Origin: Gammaproteobacteria bacterium RIFCSPHIGHO2_12_FULL_35_23
GTDB lineage: Bacteria; Pseudomonadota; Gammaproteobacteria; UBA12402
DNA length: 64,000 bases
Assembly (NCBI GenBank): GCA_001801465.1
Contig: MGXT01000003.1
Location: 1-64,000, forward strand
Direction of reading: 5' to 3'
In this document: positions 63,879-64,000 of the stretch, piece after piece
How the letters are laid out: each line of letters opens with the position of its first letter
Numbering within the stretch: the stretch's first letter is position 1
The notes under the pieces: model-generated
Seen by the model: the letters and a program-made list of their open reading frames with translations, nothing else
Database searches by the model: none
Told to the model about the DNA's origin: nothing
Position numbers and translations under genes: made by a program

Positions 63879-64000
63879 AAAAAACTGTGTTTTCAGCACT
63901 ATTGTTTCTGAACCATTTTTTGGTGGTGTGATCACAAGTTTGATTTCTTGGTGAGGGGTTTTTGCGTTGACACTTTGCTTGATTTGGTGGAAAGAGGGTT

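Noticed and set aside
63879-64000. Gene at the right edge
   Set aside because: The only start gives about 27 codons before a stop, with no recognisable content; too little sequence to call.

Overview
The window is AT-rich bacterial DNA with gammaproteobacterial housekeeping genes in familiar arrangements (rpsO-pnp, dnaX/ybaB/recR, an SRP RNA next to dnaX, mpl). It also has a PPi-type phosphofructokinase, many GNATs and DMT/MFS carriers, decayed transposases and large orphan proteins, including one with ankyrin-like features. Together these suggest a Legionellales-like, host-associated gammaproteobacterium. That placement is inference; no 16S gene is in the window.

Layout. 1-17 kb is accessory DNA: a tyrosine-integrase remnant, IS481 and IS66 scraps, an MFS carrier, and a candidate azole/azoline (TOMM) RiPP locus (47-aa candidate precursor at 2720-2863, fused E1-like/YcaO cyclodehydratase, then a methyltransferase, GNAT and VUT-family transporter on the other strand). 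Next come an S24-type repressor with its divergent small ORFs, a hexapeptide/methyltransferase fusion with a DMT carrier, a questin-oxidase-like gene broken at a run of seven A, an SDR, a broken GDSL esterase, a double VOC protein, an antitermination-like small protein and an excisionase-like HTH beside a tRNA-Met. 17-25 kb is ordinary: rpsO, a structured spacer, pnp, an MFS carrier, a HIT protein, a TauE/SafE permease, a Cdd1-type HhH protein, a GNAT, an exported pentapeptide-repeat protein and a DMT carrier. 25.6-28.4 kb is decayed DNA holding an ankyrin-like effector candidate and a frameshifted cysteine hydrolase. 28.5-37 kb holds tRNA-Thr, two overlapping FUSC genes, an alpha/beta hydrolase, a cupin, pfp, mpl and two orphan proteins. 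37.3-45.9 kb holds an internally deleted IS5-type element, then recR and ybaB separated from dnaX by about 5 kb that carries a DUF2062 gene and a 1448-aa orphan, then the SRP RNA.

46-52.5 kb is a lasso-peptide-type biosynthetic locus. It has a PqqD-like recognition protein (B1), a transglutaminase-fold leader peptidase (B2), an HPr-kinase-like tailoring kinase, an asparagine-synthetase-like macrolactam synthetase (C), an ABC exporter (D) and a PF14907-type nucleotidyltransferase. No convincing precursor peptide is visible between these genes. 52.5-64 kb holds an MFS drug carrier, an APH-like kinase with a GNAT, a DUF1328 membrane peptide, an alpha/beta hydrolase translationally coupled to an enolase-superfamily enzyme, a GNAT, a decayed and an intact DUF4143-type AAA ATPase (the latter behind two tandem dyads), and an alkylation-repair pair (Ada/AlkA fusion plus Ogt).

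The two RiPP loci are the most interesting content: one with a plausible precursor but no dehydrogenase, the other with full enzymology but no obvious substrate. Neither product has been identified here; the assignments rest on motifs and gene context.
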